Assembly (NCBI GenBank): GCA_019426215.1 | Contig: CM033394.1 | Span: forward strand, 24,324,195-24,388,194 | DNA: 64,000 nucleotides | Direction: 5' to 3' | Source of the DNA: Buddleja alternifolia | Lineage: Eukaryota > Streptophyta > Magnoliopsida > Lamiales > Scrophulariaceae | Part shown: positions 46,238 through 57,905 of the stretch, in pieces | How positions within the stretch are numbered: position 1 is the stretch's first letter | How the letters are laid out: every line of letters starts with the position of its first letter | Notes under the pieces: model-generated | The model's input: only the letters and a program-made list of their open reading frames with translations | The model's database searches: none | What the model was told of the DNA's origin: nothing | Program-made: the position numbers and the translations under genes

Positions 46238-48602
46238 GTCCCATACCAGCGAGAGACTTCACACCTTTTGAGATTTGCAGGTGTCGGGATTCTAGTGCCT
46301 ACAGGTTCAAGAGGTGGCCCATGCCGTCTCGTGGCATTTTGTCCCATATAACACTTAGCTCCCTTCAGTCTGCGAAATTTCCAAGGGTTGGGATTCTAGA
46401 GGTGGCTCGTACGGGTTCAAGAGGTGGCCCCCGCCGTCCCGTGGCACTTTGTCCCGTATCGCACTTAGCTCCCTTCTCTCTACCTTTAAGAGTCAAAGCT
46501 TTAGACCAAGAAAAGAACATATCGTGGATGGATGCCGGACATTAGGATTCTAGTGGTGGATCCTACGGGTTCAAGAGGTGGTCCCCGCCGTCGCGTGGCA
46601 CTTTGTCCCGCATAACACTTAGCTCCTTTAGCCGATGGAGTAGAACCAAGGAATACAATGGTCTCTATACCGATATTCATATGATAAGACTTGGGGATTG
46701 ACAACGATTAGACCAAAGACCATTTCGAGGCAAAATATGTACCATAGATGTGAAAAGGATAACGTCAAGAATCATGACCAGAGCGGGACACTTAAGAACT
46801 TACATTCATCAATAAGCAATCATCATGATATCGATAAGATAGTTGTAGAATGAAACAACGGAATAACAATTAGGTAAAGCAATTAAAGAGTTTCAAGGAG
46901 AAGAGAATCCCTCACAGTTACAACCCGTCGTCATCGCCTCGTCTCTCTATTGAACCACAGACATATCCTGCTAGTCAAATACACCATCAAATTTTCTAAC
47001 TAAGGTACATATAACTTAATCGAAACTAGTATGTTATTGTAGGTGTATATGCACTCTAGCTTTAATAAGCCTCAAGCTACTTGCCGGTGCAATTTCACTA
47101 TAAAAATTGTCATAAATACTCAAACTTTGATTTTAATCTCAAATTTTACTGAGGCAGACACATCACCCTTAATAACATGTGAAAAAATTTCAGAATAAAT
47201 TGACTCTGTTAAGATGGTGATTCGATCACCAAAACATGGCTGCTCAAAATATTTTCCCAGGACAGCGAGTCTGATTTCATATATATTTATATATATACTG
47301 TAAAAGTTTTAGAGCTAAATAAAATATATAAGTTTGTAAAATCAGCTTAAAATAGAAACATTCGTAAACCCGCCGAACACACTGGCAATTTCATTCAAAC
47401 AATTTTAGAAAATTGAAAACAGCTTAAATCGTTCCCAAATTTTGCAAGACGGCCCTATACTTGACATTAGCTCTTCTGAAAATTTAGCATAAGGAAACTC
47501 GATAATTTGATAACATTAACATAGACCTAAAAGCATGTGCAGAAACTGTAGTTCTGGAATATGCATAACGCACAACTTGTATATAAGAATCTAACTACCA
47601 AGGCAACAGATCAAAGATATCTCATATTAATAGCTCACTGTTGGTGTGTGAAATTGTTACCTATCACTGATATAGGTGAAGGAATCAAATTCCAATCCAA
47701 AGGTAGCCAAAAACTCTCCTAGTAGCCGATTTTGACTCTGTGCAAAAGCGTCTCGGTTAGATGGACTTTGTGAGCAACTCCAAATTTCTGGATAGAAAAT
47801 AAAAGCACCATGGTGTTCCTATACCTCTTAAGAAGATATGAAGACCGGTTACACTCAATTTGGATATCATATGGCCCCTCAAATTGGAGTTATACCAACA
47901 CTGCGGAATCAGCATTTTTCGTTAAAGTTGAGGAACATCTCTTTTGAAAGGTTTCTTATTTTGATTTTTCAGAAAAAGGTTACTTCTAAGCTTGAAATGA
48001 AGGGGTTTTGGAGGTTAGATTTATGTAATGAGGTGAGGTGTTGGCAAAAAGAAGGTATCAAGGGGTTGAAGTGTGACTCTGAGATGAAGAGGTGGTGATG
48101 AGGTGTGGAGAATTCCTTTCAATATCCAGCACTATGGCAAGCAGGAGGTGTAATCTTTAATCTGCTTCTTCTCATCCAGCAATATCATTTCCTCAAAAAT
48201 TATAATTTGGTCCTTGTACCTGTTTAGTTTTACAATTTGACCCCAAACGTTGTGAAACGTGCAGTTCAGTCCACTAGACTTTATTATATCCACCTTCCCA
48301 CTCAGACATAAACGTATAATATACTATGTCCACCAAAGATTGGTCTTTTTCCTTTATAATACTTTCACTTTGATCCTCAAAGTTTTGGAGAATCTCCTAT
48401 TTGCCCAAATCAAAAAACCCTTAACTGAATAATTTAAATGCCGAAGAATATCCACAAGATTGATTAGACCACATATGTATCATCTATTTCACTTTAGTCT
48501 AGGAAGACAATAGATTCGAATAAATCGTGAAATCTAATTAACGAGAATTATATCTCTTACCTTAGCTTATAGAATTAAGAGACGAAAATATAGGATGTTA
48601 CA
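46238..48602 (-). repeat. Minus-strand LTR, 3' end clipped
   Basis: The start, minus-strand TGTAACATCC, is at 48602 and it is collinear with the LTR ending at 14786. GC-rich subrepeats lie at 46275-46470 and 46550-46625, and the conserved block at about 47260-47440. The end adjoining a primer-binding site is missing: it joins the plus-strand LTR head-on at 46237/46238. Confidence 0.8.
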
Positions 48603-48629
48603 ATCCCCCCCCCCCCCCCCCCCCCTCCT
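48603..48629 (-). promoter_or_regulatory. Polypurine tract with expanded G run
   Basis: The minus strand reads AAGGAGG then a run of 21 G in total, against 8 in the sister copy at 14787. Confidence 0.8.
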
Positions 48630-49261
48630 TAAGGGAATTTGGTCCCCAAATCCAAACAATAACCAATCAATGCGATCACATGGTCTTAGTATCTTCTTTT
48701 CTTTCCCATGTTGTCGTTATTCTTCCAAGAACTATAACTGGCCGTTGTTACGTGGTCTTCACTATTTTGAACGTCGAATTAAACCCAATCCTATTTTGTA
48801 GATAGAGGAAATGATGTGAGTTCCAACAAGCTGAGGTTTCTCGGAGTCAGGATGGAAGGTACAGAGGACTCAAGAGTTAGAGATTAACAAGAGAGCTAAT
48901 TACGAAGTAAGTCCTCATGATTTGAAGTTACAAAATATAAGCAATTCTCGAAAAAAGAAATAGGCTTAAAGAAAATCACTTTGACAGTAGCCCACAGTCG
49001 AATGAAGACAGTCAAGATCACAACAAGAACCAGGTTGAATTGTTTGAGTTAAGAGCACAAGTATTGATCGAGATGATAAAAAGTGTTGAACGATGAGATG
49101 ATTGATTATGATTGAATCCTTACCAAAAAAAATAAGGTATTCAAGGAGATCAATATCGATATCATCCTATTATTTTTCCAAGTGAAAGAGGCATTGGATG
49201 CATAGAATTTTCATAAGAATCAACTCTAGTTTCAAAGGGTTCATGTTCATAAGTCATCGAT
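48630..49261 (-). mobile_element. Noncoding internal region next to polypurine tract
   Basis: Starts with the same ~60 bases as 14800-14867 and soon reads into leader-like sequence: about 48925-49045 resembles 31660-31790 in the same orientation. No pol or gag lies between the polypurine tract and leader, the arrangement expected of a LARD-like non-autonomous element. It ends where a different family's LTR begins. Confidence 0.6.
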
Positions 49262-49810
49262 GATAACATTTATCTTAAAATAACATTCATTTCTAAACAA
49301 TTATCTTAAAACATTATAAATATGAAGCAGCAAACGAACACTTCAACTTACCTCATGTACTTTGCAATGAACTAGAAAAGATGACGCTACAGAAGATAGC
49401 TAATAGTAGTCCTTCCTAATCTTAGGTCTAAAATAACTTGTAACGGGCACGTCGATTTGCCTAGCTCCCTTTACCTATTACTCTTCCTTTCCTATTTTTC
49501 CTTGAATTTTTCCTCTCTTTTCTTTCTTTTTGTTCTTCTCTATTTTCCTTATTTTCCTACGTTTTTCTTTCCATTTTGTTTTGTCCAGAAACCTTTTAAA
49601 ACTTCTAAGTCGGTCTACAAACTTAATGGTGAAGTTTTGTTAAGAATATTTTTATTTTATTCCTTGAATTATTTGCAGCTGCAAGCACGTTTGTGCCTTA
49701 TATTTTCTATGTGTCACATATTTACATTCATCCTAACATATAAATGACACGTAAGTAGCACGTGGTGCATGAAATATATTGACCCGGTGACTAGTGGGAA
49801 GCTTTCGTGT

Positions 49811-49910
49811 ACCAAATTCGATCAAAACTTTAAAGTTAAGCGTGCTCAGACGAGAACAATTTTGAGATGGGTGACCACCTGGGAAGCACGTGAATTATCT
49901 TTTTTTTTTT
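49811..49910 (+). ncRNA. 5S-rRNA-like module, antisense in the LTR (copy 1)
   Basis: From 'accaaattcgatcaaaac' to 'gggaagcacgtg' the sequence aligns without gaps to the 3' two-thirds of plant 5S rRNA. By my count about 56 of 76 aligned bases agree with the 5S sequence I know. The internal Pol III promoter blocks are best kept: AAGTTAAGCGTGCT (A box) and GATGGGTGACC with CCTGGGAAG (C box). A run of 11 T follows at 49900-49910, a potential Pol III terminator. It lies on the strand opposite to the retrotransposon genes. It is not a real 5S gene: the 5' third is missing or diverged. Confidence 0.7.
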
Positions 49911-49933
49911 CAATTAACTAGCGATAAATGCTA

Positions 49934-49967
49934 GACGTCGTGTCTGCTTAGACGTCATGCATGCTTA
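49934..49967 (-). repeat. Two 17-bp repeats with ACGTC cores
   Basis: Reverse copies of the TAAGCAGGCACGACGTC unit found three times at 60181-60231. Confidence 0.75.
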
Positions 49968-50033
49968 ACGAGTGATAAACGTTAGCAAAAATGTACCTTA
50001 AATGCAGTTACCATATAATTAGAAAGTAATCAT

Positions 50034-50674
50034 TGAGAACACCGATTAATGAAGGAGGTAAGGCCACTCTATAAGCTCTATCTCCAACTCTTTCAAGAAT
50101 TTCAAACAGACTAACATACTTGGGCTCGGTTTTCCTTTCTTCCCAAATCTCACAATTCCTTTCATTGGGGCCACTTTCAGGAACACATGATCTCCAATAG
50201 AAATTTCCAAATCCTTTCTTCGTATGTCTACGTAACTTTTCTGCCTACTCTGTGCCATTTTCATTCTTTCACGTATCTTTTCCACAACCGTTGTTATTTG
50301 TTGTACCAATTCTGGACCAAGTAGTCTTCTTTCTCCAACTTCATCCCAATGAACTGGAGAATTGCATTTTCTTCCAATGGTAGATTGGTAGCTGTTGTTA
50401 TAGGTAAATTCTACCAATGGTAATTTCACATCTCAGTTTCCTTGGAAATCTAGTGTGCACGCTCTCAGGATATCCTCAAATATTTGTATAACCCTTTCAG
50501 ATTGCCCATCGCTCTGTGGGCGAAATGATGTACTAAATGCAAGCTTTGTTTCCATGGCATTGCGCAAACTCTTCCAGAATGTAGAAGTGAATTTAGGAAT
50601 CCTATTCTGGGAAGGGGATACTTATTCTTGATTGTTACTTTATTTAGTTCTCTGTAATCAATGCATAACCGCAA
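50034..50674 (-). pseudogene. Deleted pol: integrase end fused to an RT piece
   Basis: Minus strand. 50429-50046 encodes the integrase C-terminal part (LPLVEFTYNNSYQSTIG, then RRLLGPELVQQ, then GDHVFLKVAP). Upstream on the minus strand, 50674-50640 encodes the RT motif [20 protein letters not shown], which runs directly into integrase-core sequence in a wrong frame near 50610. RT palm, RNase H and most of integrase are therefore deleted. The chromodomain is also lost at the LTR junction near 50034. Confidence 0.8.
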
Positions 50675-51290
50675 GGTTCCTTTTTTTTAACAAATAATAC
50701 AGGAGCTCCCCCAACGAGAATAACTAGGGCGAATGAAACCCTTATCAAGCAAATCCTGTAATTGCACTTTGAACTCTTTTAACTCTGTTGGTGCCATTCT
50801 ATATGGTGCTTTAGAAATAGGGGCAGTTCCTGGCACAACATCAATCCAAATTCAACCTCTCGATCTGGTGATAGTCCTGGTAAATCATCTAGAAATACTT
50901 CTGGAAATCCGCTAACCACTTCCACATTTTCAGGCTTTAAATGTGTCCCACTTGAAGTGTCCACCACACTTGGCAAATATCCAACAAAACCTTTGCTCAA
51001 CATCTTTTGGGCCTTCAATGCCGATATAATTGGTAAGGAAAATGAGCCTGAATTGCCGCTAAACATAAATTGTTCTTTTCCAGGTGGCTGAAAGATCACG
51101 ACTTTCTTATTACAATCACTGGTGGCATGATATTTGGTAAGCCAATCCATACCCAAAATAACCTCAAAATTTGAAATTGGTAGAACAAGATCAACATATA
51201 GTGTTCGGATACCAATCTGAAGAGAACAATCCCTCAATACATGACTGTAATCCATTTTTCCCCCAATGGAATTGTCACGCTATAGCTTAT
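50675..51290 (-). pseudogene. Protease C-terminal part and linker to RT
   Basis: The minus-strand frame 51255-50779 shows the retropepsin downstream region with ILGMDWLTKYHAT (near 51135-51175), then GFPEVFLDDLPGL before RT. The protease active-site region lies just upstream (about 51290-51375) across frame breaks. Confidence 0.8.
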
Positions 51291-51804
51291 TTTTTATCAA
51301 ATCTGGTGTAATACCCAGTTTTCTCACAAATGCATTTGATATGAATGAATGTGTAAAACCTGAATCTATCAGTTTGCAGGCATACCCGAAATCAAAATAA
51401 TACCTGAAACGACTGAGGGATCTGCCTCAGCTTGCTCATTTGTCGTTGAATAAACTCTCCCCTGCACTCTATTCTGGAGAGTTGGGCAATCTCTTGCAAA
51501 ATGTCCAGGCTTCTTACATTTGAAACAACTGTTGAAACCCATTTGGCACTCACCAAAATGAATCTTCCCACATTTAGTAAATTTAGGTTTTTCAATCATA
51601 TTGGAGGTCTGTCCAACTCTAGGACGCTTGTCATTTCCTTGACTTGGTTTAAGCTCTGGTTTCTTTTTATTTTGTTTGGTTTCTTGGAGTGAACATTTAT
51701 CTCTTTTGTTGATAGGGTTTCTGAATTTCTTTTTCATCCAGGTCAGCCATCAAAGCTTTATCCACAATTTCTCTAAATTGAGTTGCTGAGGACATCCTTA
51801 CATC
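51291..51804 (-). pseudogene. gag C-terminus with CCHC zinc knuckle
   Basis: The minus-strand frame 51737-51369 carries a lysine-rich linker, a CxxCGxxHxGEC motif and the knuckle CFKCKKPGHFARDC (near 51490-51530), followed by protease start sequence. The gag is cut at about 51804, where LTR sequence of the next copy begins; a short shared 'ctaatctta' at the join suggests microhomology-mediated recombination. Confidence 0.8.
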
Positions 51805-52201
51805 CTGTCTAATCTTAAGTGTACAATAACCTGTAACGGGCTCATCGATTTGCCTAGCTCCTTTTACCTATTACTCTTCCTTTCCTATTTTTCCTTGAAT
51901 TTTTCCTCTCTTTTCTTTCTTTTCTTTCTTCTCTATTTTCCTTATTTTCCTATGTTTTTCTTTCCATTTTGTTTTGTCCAGAAACCTTTTAAAACTTCAA
52001 GTCGGTCTACAAACTTAATGGTGAAGTTTTGTTAAGAATATTATTATTTTATTCCTTGGATTGTTTGCAGCTGCTAGCACGTTTGTGCCTTATATTTTCT
52101 ATGTGTCACATATTAACATTCATCTTAACATATAAATGACACGAAGTAGCACGTGGTTCATGAAATATATTGACCCGGCGACTAGTGGGAAGCTTTCGTG
52201 T

Positions 52202-52302
52202 ACCAAATTCAATCAAAACTCTAAAGTTAAGTGTGCTCAGACGAGAGTAATTTTGAGATGGGTGACCACCTGGGAAGCATGTCAATTATCTTTCTTTTTT
52301 TT
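52202..52302 (+). ncRNA. 5S-rRNA-like module, antisense in the LTR (copy 2)
   Basis: Second copy of the 5S-like segment: 'aaagttaagtgtgctcagacg' (one change in the A box), intact GATGGGTGACC and CCTGGGAAG, then an 8-T run at 52295-52302. Same antisense placement in the LTR as the other two copies. Confidence 0.7.
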
Positions 52303-52326
52303 CCGATTAACTTGCGATAAATGCTA

Positions 52327-52360
52327 GACGCCGTGTCTGCTTAGACGTCATGCCTGCTTA
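52327..52360 (-). repeat. Two 17-bp repeats with ACGTC cores
   Basis: Same unit as at 60181-60231, reverse orientation; one copy carries GACGCC instead of GACGTC. Confidence 0.75.
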
Positions 52361-52496
52361 ACTAGTGATAAACGTTAACAAAAATGTACCTTAAATGCAG
52401 TAATCATGTTCGTGCAATCATGTCATTTATAGTCAATAATAAATGCTAGCTATATCACATGCTTATAGGCTGCGTGAGAGATGATTGGGCATTACA

Positions 52497-53165
52497 ATCA
52501 TAACCTCCTTCAAAAAATTTCGTCCTCGAAATTTGACATACCGAAATAATTCTGGATATTTGTTCCGCATTTCTTCTTCCCGTTCCCATGTAGCTTCTTC
52601 TACCGCATGATTTCTTCACAAAATCTTTACCAGATTAATACTTTTGTTTCTCAATTGTTTCACCTTCTGATCAAGGATGGTTTCTCTTCATAAGCTAAAT
52701 TTGGAGATAGCTCCAACGACTTGTAACTTAGCACATGAGAGGGATTTGAAATGTATTTCTTCAGCATGGACACATGGAACGCATTGTGAACACCGATTAA
52801 TGAAGGAGGTAAGGCCACTTTGTAAGCACTATCTCCAACTCTTTCAAGAATTTCAAACGGACAAACATACCTCGGGCTCAGTTTTCCTTTCTTCCGAAAT
52901 CTCATGATTCCTTTCATTGGGGCCACTTTCGTATGTCTGGGTAACTTTTCTGCCTACTCTGTGCCATTTTCATTCTTTCACGTATCTTTCCCACAACCGT
53001 TGTTGTTTGTTGTACCAATTCTGGACCAAGTAGTCTTCTTTCTCCAACTTCATCCCAATAAACTGGAGATCTGTATTTTCTTCCATATAATGCTTCATAC
53101 GGTGCCATTCCAATGGTAGATTGGTAGCTGTTGTTATAGGTAAATTCTACCAATGGTAATTTCAC
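52497..53165 (-). pseudogene. Integrase C-terminal half and chromodomain
   Basis: Minus strand. 53165-52914 encodes LPLVEFTYNNSYQSTIGMAP, then [12 protein letters not shown] and the following helix. After a small deletion near 52925, 52926-52660 encodes [19 protein letters not shown] (the GPY/F region, reading CPF instead of GPY) and VHNAFHVSMLKKY. The chromodomain (HAVEEATWERE) follows to about 52545. The catalytic core is absent. Confidence 0.85.
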
Positions 53166-53455
53166 ATCCCATGAGAATCTAGTGAGTAGATCAAGATGTC
53201 ATCAATAAATACAATCACAAATTTGTCAAGAAACTGCTTGAATACCCGATTCATTAAGTCCATGAAAGTTGCAGGAGCATTCGTCAAACCGAAGGGCATT
53301 ACTAAAAACTCATAATGGTCGTACCTCGTTCTGAATGCAGTTTTCTGTATATCTTCCTCGATTTTTAATTGATGATAACCAGAATGCAAATCATTCTTAG
53401 AAAACACCGATGCACCTTGCAATTGATCAAACAAGTCATCTATTCTGGGAAGGGG
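53166..53455 (-). pseudogene. RT palm fragment fused to integrase
   Basis: The minus strand starts at [10 protein letters not shown] and shows [29 protein letters not shown] and FIDDILIYS (near 53195), then jumps into integrase near 53166. The connection domain, RNase H and integrase N-terminal half are missing. Confidence 0.85.
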
Positions 53456-54200
53456 GTATATTCTTGATTGTTACTTTATTTAGTTCTCTGTAATCAATGC
53501 ATAACCGCAAGGTTCCTTTTTTTTTTAACAAATAATACAATAGCTCCCCAACGAGAATAACTAGGGCGAATGAAACCCTTATCAAGCAAATCCTATAGTT
53601 GCACTTTGAACTCTTTTAACTCTGTTGGTGCCATTCTATATGGTGCTTTAGAAATAGGGGCAGTTCCTGGCACAACATCAATCCAAATTCAACCTCTCGA
53701 TCTGGTGATAGTCCTGGTAAATCATCTAGAAATACTTCTGGAAATCCGCTAACCACTTCCACATTTTCAGGCTTTAAATGTGTCCCACTTGAAGTGTCCA
53801 CCACACTTGGCAAATATCCAACAAAACCTTTGCTCAACATCTTTTGGGCCTTCAATGCCGATATAATTGGTAAGGAAAATGAGCCTGAATTGCCGCTAAA
53901 CATAAATTGTTCTTTTCCAGATGGCTGAAAGATCACGACTTTCTTATTACAATCACTGGTGGCATGATATTTGGTAAGCCAATCCATACCCAAAATAACC
54001 TCAAAATTTGAAGTTGGTAGAACAACAAGATCAACATATAGTGTTCGGATAACAATCTGAAGAGAACAAGCCCTCAATACATGACTGGAATCCATTTTTT
54101 CCCCCAATGGAATTGTCACGCTATATCTTATTTTTATCAAATCTGGTGTAATACCCAGTTTTCTCACAAATACATTTGATATGAATGAAAGTGTAGAACC
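53456..54200 (-). pseudogene. Protease and protease-RT linker
   Basis: The minus-strand frame 54167-53616 shows RKLGITPDLIKIRYS, ILGMDWLTKYHAT (near 53970) and GFPEVFLDDLPGL. The N-terminal catalytic segment (LIDLGST-like, near 54205) precedes it with a serine-to-leucine type change. 53456-53615 reads into the RT start (YRELNK region) with frame breaks. Confidence 0.8.
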
Positions 54201-55016
54201 TAAATCTATCAGTTTGCAAGCATACCCAAAATCAAAATAATACCTGAAACGACTGAGGGATCTGCCTCAGCTTGCTCATTTGTCATAGAATAAACTCTCT
54301 CCCCTGCACTCTGTTCTGGAGGGTTGGGCAATCTCTTGCAAAATGTCCAGGCTTCTTACATTTGAAACAACTGTTGAAACCCATTTGCATTCACCAAAAT
54401 GCTTCTTCCCACATTTAGTACATTTAGGTTTTTCAATCGCATTGAAGGTCTGTCCAACTCTAGGACGCTTGTCATTTCCTTGACTTGGTTTCTGCTCTGG
54501 TTTCTTCCATTGTGTTGGGTTTCTTGGAGTGAACATTTGTCTCTTTTGTTGATAGGGTTTCTGAATTTCTTTTTCATCCAGTTTAGCCATAAAAGCTTTA
54601 TCCACAATTTCTCTAGATTGAGTTGCCGAGGACATCCTTACATCCCGTCTAATCTCAGGTTTCAATCCTCTCAAAAAGTGATTGATCTTTTTCAGTATTA
54701 TCTCTTGCAATGTACGATACATATCTACAACCCTCTTCAAATTTTCTAACATAGTCACACACAGTCATGTCTCCCTGCTTCAACTCCAAGAACTCCTTTA
54801 CCTTAAGGGATCTAGAATCTCGGGTGAAGTACTTGTCGTAAAAGATCACCCAATGTCTCCATATCCACGGCAAGTTTGGCTCCTTCCCACCAGATTCTTG
54901 CTTCTTTCTTCAGTAAGAAGATTGCACAAAGTACCTTTTGAGCGTCATCGATACGAATGTAGTCAAAGATGATATATCCAACGATTTAACCCACTCCTCG
55001 GCAACTATCTCATACA
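54201..55016 (-). pseudogene. gag with capsid end and zinc knuckle
   Basis: Minus-strand frames 54873-54655 and 54758-54276 contain [35 protein letters not shown] and [12 protein letters not shown], then a basic linker and CTKCGKKHFGEC. The knuckle proper (CFKCKKPGHFA-like) is in a shifted frame near 54340. The first residues (about 54970-55016) match the [18 protein letters not shown] region of the copy at 56660. The N-terminus is lost at the LTR junction. Confidence 0.8.
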
Positions 55017-55235
55017 TCGTGGCTTTATCTATCATGGCTTTTACAACTCAAGGTACTCACCACCAATCTTTTGGGTCCACCGGTCCCACCCGCGTCCCAT
55101 GCCTACCCGACCATCAATCAAATACCATACCTCCCCTTTTTCAAATCATTTTCTTTACATGTACTTCAACATTATGCATCATAATCATGTATACACAATA
55201 ATAAACAAGAAATAACATTCATTCCCAAGCAACCA
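55017..55235 (-). repeat. Minus-strand LTR fragment, inverted to its neighbour
   Basis: Reverse of about 61065-61230 plus part of one 54-bp repeat. It joins head-on to a plus-strand LTR at 55235/55236, both being internal LTR positions. Confidence 0.75.
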
Positions 55236-56185
55236 TCTGTGTGAAGTGTTGACGTATATATGTTTATGATGTTTTAAGATGACGTATATATGATCATGAT
55301 GCATGATGTTGATGCACACGTAAAGAAAATGATTTGAAAAAGGAAGGTATGGTATTTGATTGATGGTCGTGTAGGTACAGGACGCGGGTGCGACTGGTGG
55401 ACCCAAAAGACTGGTGGTGAATACCTTGAAGTGTAAAAGTTAAGATAGATAAAGCCACGATGGCCTGGTGGTGAATACCTTGAGGTGTAAAAGCCAAGAT
55501 AGATAAAACCACGATGTACAGGTGATGAATACCTTGAGGTGTAAAAGCCAAGATAGATAAAGCCACGATGTACAAGAGAGCCAGCGATTAATATCATGGG
55601 GCCGAAAGGTCGGTTATGAGAACCCCGTGATGCCTCTTTCATTGGCCAATTATTATGAAAAGGTTCCGACAACGGACGCCTATCACTATCAGTCGAATAC
55701 CACACTTCGAGGGTACCCAAAAGGAAAGGATAAAAAGAAAAAAGAAAAGTTTTGACTGAACCATGCATTATTGACTGTCGTATGTGCTACATGAAACATT
55801 GTTTTTAAAAATATGAGCTTCTTCTTACTGAGCCATTAGCTCATTAGGTTCTTATGATGCAGGTGATGATTATGTTAATATGTGAAGGTTGCCCAAGTCT
55901 CCAGAGCTGTCAGACAGAGCTATGTTCATATGCCTTGCTTCGAGCACTTTTGTACTCTGATGTTGATTTGTATAACCGCTCTGTTATGGTTTTGTAAACA
56001 TAAGTTTGTTAATACAGGAATGAAGGTACTGGGTTTTGATGTATATAAAAATGATTTGCTTTTATTTTAAAAGGGATATATTCTTATTTTAGAAAACCAT
56101 AACATTTCAAAGGAAGAAAATGGGTCATCGCCCCTCGGCCTGACCGTGTGGGTTACATGTACAGATCGGGTCGGGGTGTGTGACA
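55236..56185 (+). repeat. 5' LTR, 3' portion
   Basis: Matches the end of the LTR at 60028-62349 and finishes ...GGGTGTGTGACA at 56185, followed by the primer-binding site. It has one block of three 54-bp repeats, against two blocks in the 3' LTR. Confidence 0.85.
55413..55574 (+). repeat. Three tandem 54-bp repeats in 5' LTR
   Basis: Units at 55413, 55467 and 55521, each starting GGTGGTGAATACCTTGA (third unit GGTGATGAA). Because 54 is a multiple of three, the complement yields a repeated peptide, not a real protein. Confidence 0.9.
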
Positions 56186-56189
56186 GTTG

Positions 56190-56201
56190 TGGTATCAGAG
56201 C
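56190..56201 (+). promoter_or_regulatory. Primer-binding site
   Basis: Exact TGGTATCAGAGC, four bases after the LTR end. Confidence 0.9.
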
Positions 56202-56372
56202 GGAGGTTTAGTCATTCCTGAAGACAGAAGAAGGCATATGAACATATTCTAGCTAGGAAACTTGGTCAACTCTTTAGTTTATTCTTATGTTTGATCAATG
56301 CATATTATTGTCATTATGGTGCGTTCATTATTGGCTAGTGAATGGGATAAGTTAGGCAAAATATAGGAAATC

Positions 56373-57410
56373 ATGCCGCCAAAAAGAAAGGCAATGGGTG
56401 CCCAAGAGGGTGGCAACAATGTGGTGGGTGATCTAACTAATCTGATACAAGAACAAACTAGAATGCATGGTGAGCAAATTCAACAGTTACTGGACATGCA
56501 ACAGAGAACTCAGGAACAGAATCAGCAAGCTCATGCACCTCCTGTTCGACCTGACAATCCACATGTTGTTTATGAGAAGTTCAGAAAGATGGAACCATCT
56601 GATTTCTACGGTAGTTCGGATCCCGTAGTTGCAGAGGAGTGGGTTAAATCATTGGATATCATCTTTGACTACATGCGTATGGATGAGGCTGATAAGGTGC
56701 TTTGTGCAATTTTCTTACTGAAGAAAGAAGCAAAAATCTGGTGGGAATGAGCCAAACTTGCCGTGGATATGGAGACATTGACATGGGATAGGTTCAAGGT
56801 AATCCTTTATGACAAGTACTTCACCCGAGATGCTAGATCCCTTAAGATAAAGGAGTTCTTGGAGTTGAAGTAGGGAGACATGACTGTATGTGACTATGTT
56901 AGAAAATTTGAAGAGGGTTGCAGATATGTACTGTACATTGCAAGAGATAATACTGAAAAGATCGATCACTTTTTGAGAGGATTGAAACCTGAGATTAGAC
57001 GGGATGTAAGAATGTCTTCGGCAGCTCAGTTTAGAGAAATTGTGGATAAAGCTTTGATGGCTAACCTGGATGAAAAAGAAATTCAAAAAATCCTATCAAC
57101 AAAAGTGACAAATGTTTACTCCAAGAAACCCAATACAATGGAAGAAACCAGAGCAAAAACCAAGTCAAGGAAATGACAAGCGTCCTACAGTTGGATAGAC
57201 TTCCTATGCGATTGAAAAACCCAAATGTACTAAATGTGAAGGAATCATTATGGTGAATGCCAAATGGGTTTCAACAGTTGTTTCAAATGTAAGAAGCCTG
57301 GACATTTTGCAAAGGATTGCCCAACCTTCCAGAACAGAGTGCAGGGGAGAGTTTATTCAATGACAAATGAGCAAGCTAAGGCAGATCCCTCAGTCGTTTC
57401 AGGTACTATT
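56373..57410 (+). pseudogene. gag of the 55-62 kb element
   Basis: Starts at ATG 56373 ([11 protein letters not shown]), 188 bases after the LTR, with a Q-rich N-terminal helix, then the capsid ([18 protein letters not shown]). TGA at 56748-56750 replaces a codon right after the WWE motif and TAG near 56872 another; the frame otherwise continues ([27 protein letters not shown]) to about 57090, where it shifts. The CCHC knuckle CFKCKKPGHFAKDC lies near 57267-57310. The start is supported by conserved sequence beginning there. Confidence 0.85.
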
Positions 57411-57905
57411 TTGATTTCGGGTATGCCTGCATATTTGCATTGATAGATTCAGGTTCTACACATTCATTCATATCAAATGCATTTGTGAGAAAATTGGGTA
57501 TTACACCAGATTTGTTAAAAATAAGATATAGCGTGACAATTCCATCGGGGGAAGAAATGGACTCCAGTCATGTATTGAGGGCTTGTTCTATTCGGATTGG
57601 TATCCGAACACTACATGCTGATCTTGTTGTTCTACCAATTTCAAATTTTGAGGTTATTTTGGGTATGGATTGGCTTACCAAATATCATGCCACCATTGAT
57701 TGTAATAAGAAAGTCGTGATCTTTCAGCCACCTGGAAAAGAACAATTTATGTTTAGCGGTACTTCAGGTTCATTTTTCTTACCAATTATATCGTCATTGA
57801 AGGCCCAAAAGATGTTGAACAAAGGTTATGTTGGATATTTGGCAAGTGTGGTGGACACTTCAATTGAGACACATTTAAAGCCTGAAAATGTGGAAGTGGT
57901 TATGA
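57411..57905 (+). pseudogene. Protease of the 55-62 kb element
   Basis: Keeps the retropepsin active site IDSGSTHSFIS (near 57440-57475) and ILGMDWLTKYHAT (near 57655-57695). The open frame 57440-57913 is intact across the domain, then runs into a deletion near 57900 that removes the start of RT. Confidence 0.85.

Larger units (their letters stand above)
49262..50033 (-). repeat. LTR fragment of the 49-62 kb chromovirus family
   Basis: Reverse complement of about 60130-61030 of the complete LTR at 60028-62349, with a T/C-rich block near 49480-49580. It lacks the LTR start and polypurine tract and joins directly to integrase sequence near 50034. Confidence 0.8.
51805..52496 (-). repeat. LTR fragment with true LTR start
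   Basis: The minus strand starts TGTAATGCCCAATC at 52496, preceded in sense by a polypurine tract at about 52497-52511. It is collinear with the first ~700 bases of 60028-62349 and ends at the junction with gag near 51805. Confidence 0.85.

Noticed and set aside
49457..49747. Phenylalanine/leucine-rich membrane protein
   Set aside because: Translation of a T/C-rich LTR tract; the opposite strand of the same tract at 60600-60720 is simple purine repeat.
49811..49892. Genuine 5S rRNA gene
   Set aside because: Only the promoter-bearing 3' two-thirds aligns, with about a quarter of bases changed, and it is embedded in retrotransposon LTRs rather than a 5S array.
55413..55574. CRISPR-like or peptide-repeat gene
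   Set aside because: Repeats are directly tandem with no unique spacers and lie in an LTR of a plant element; the repeated peptide results from the 54-base period.
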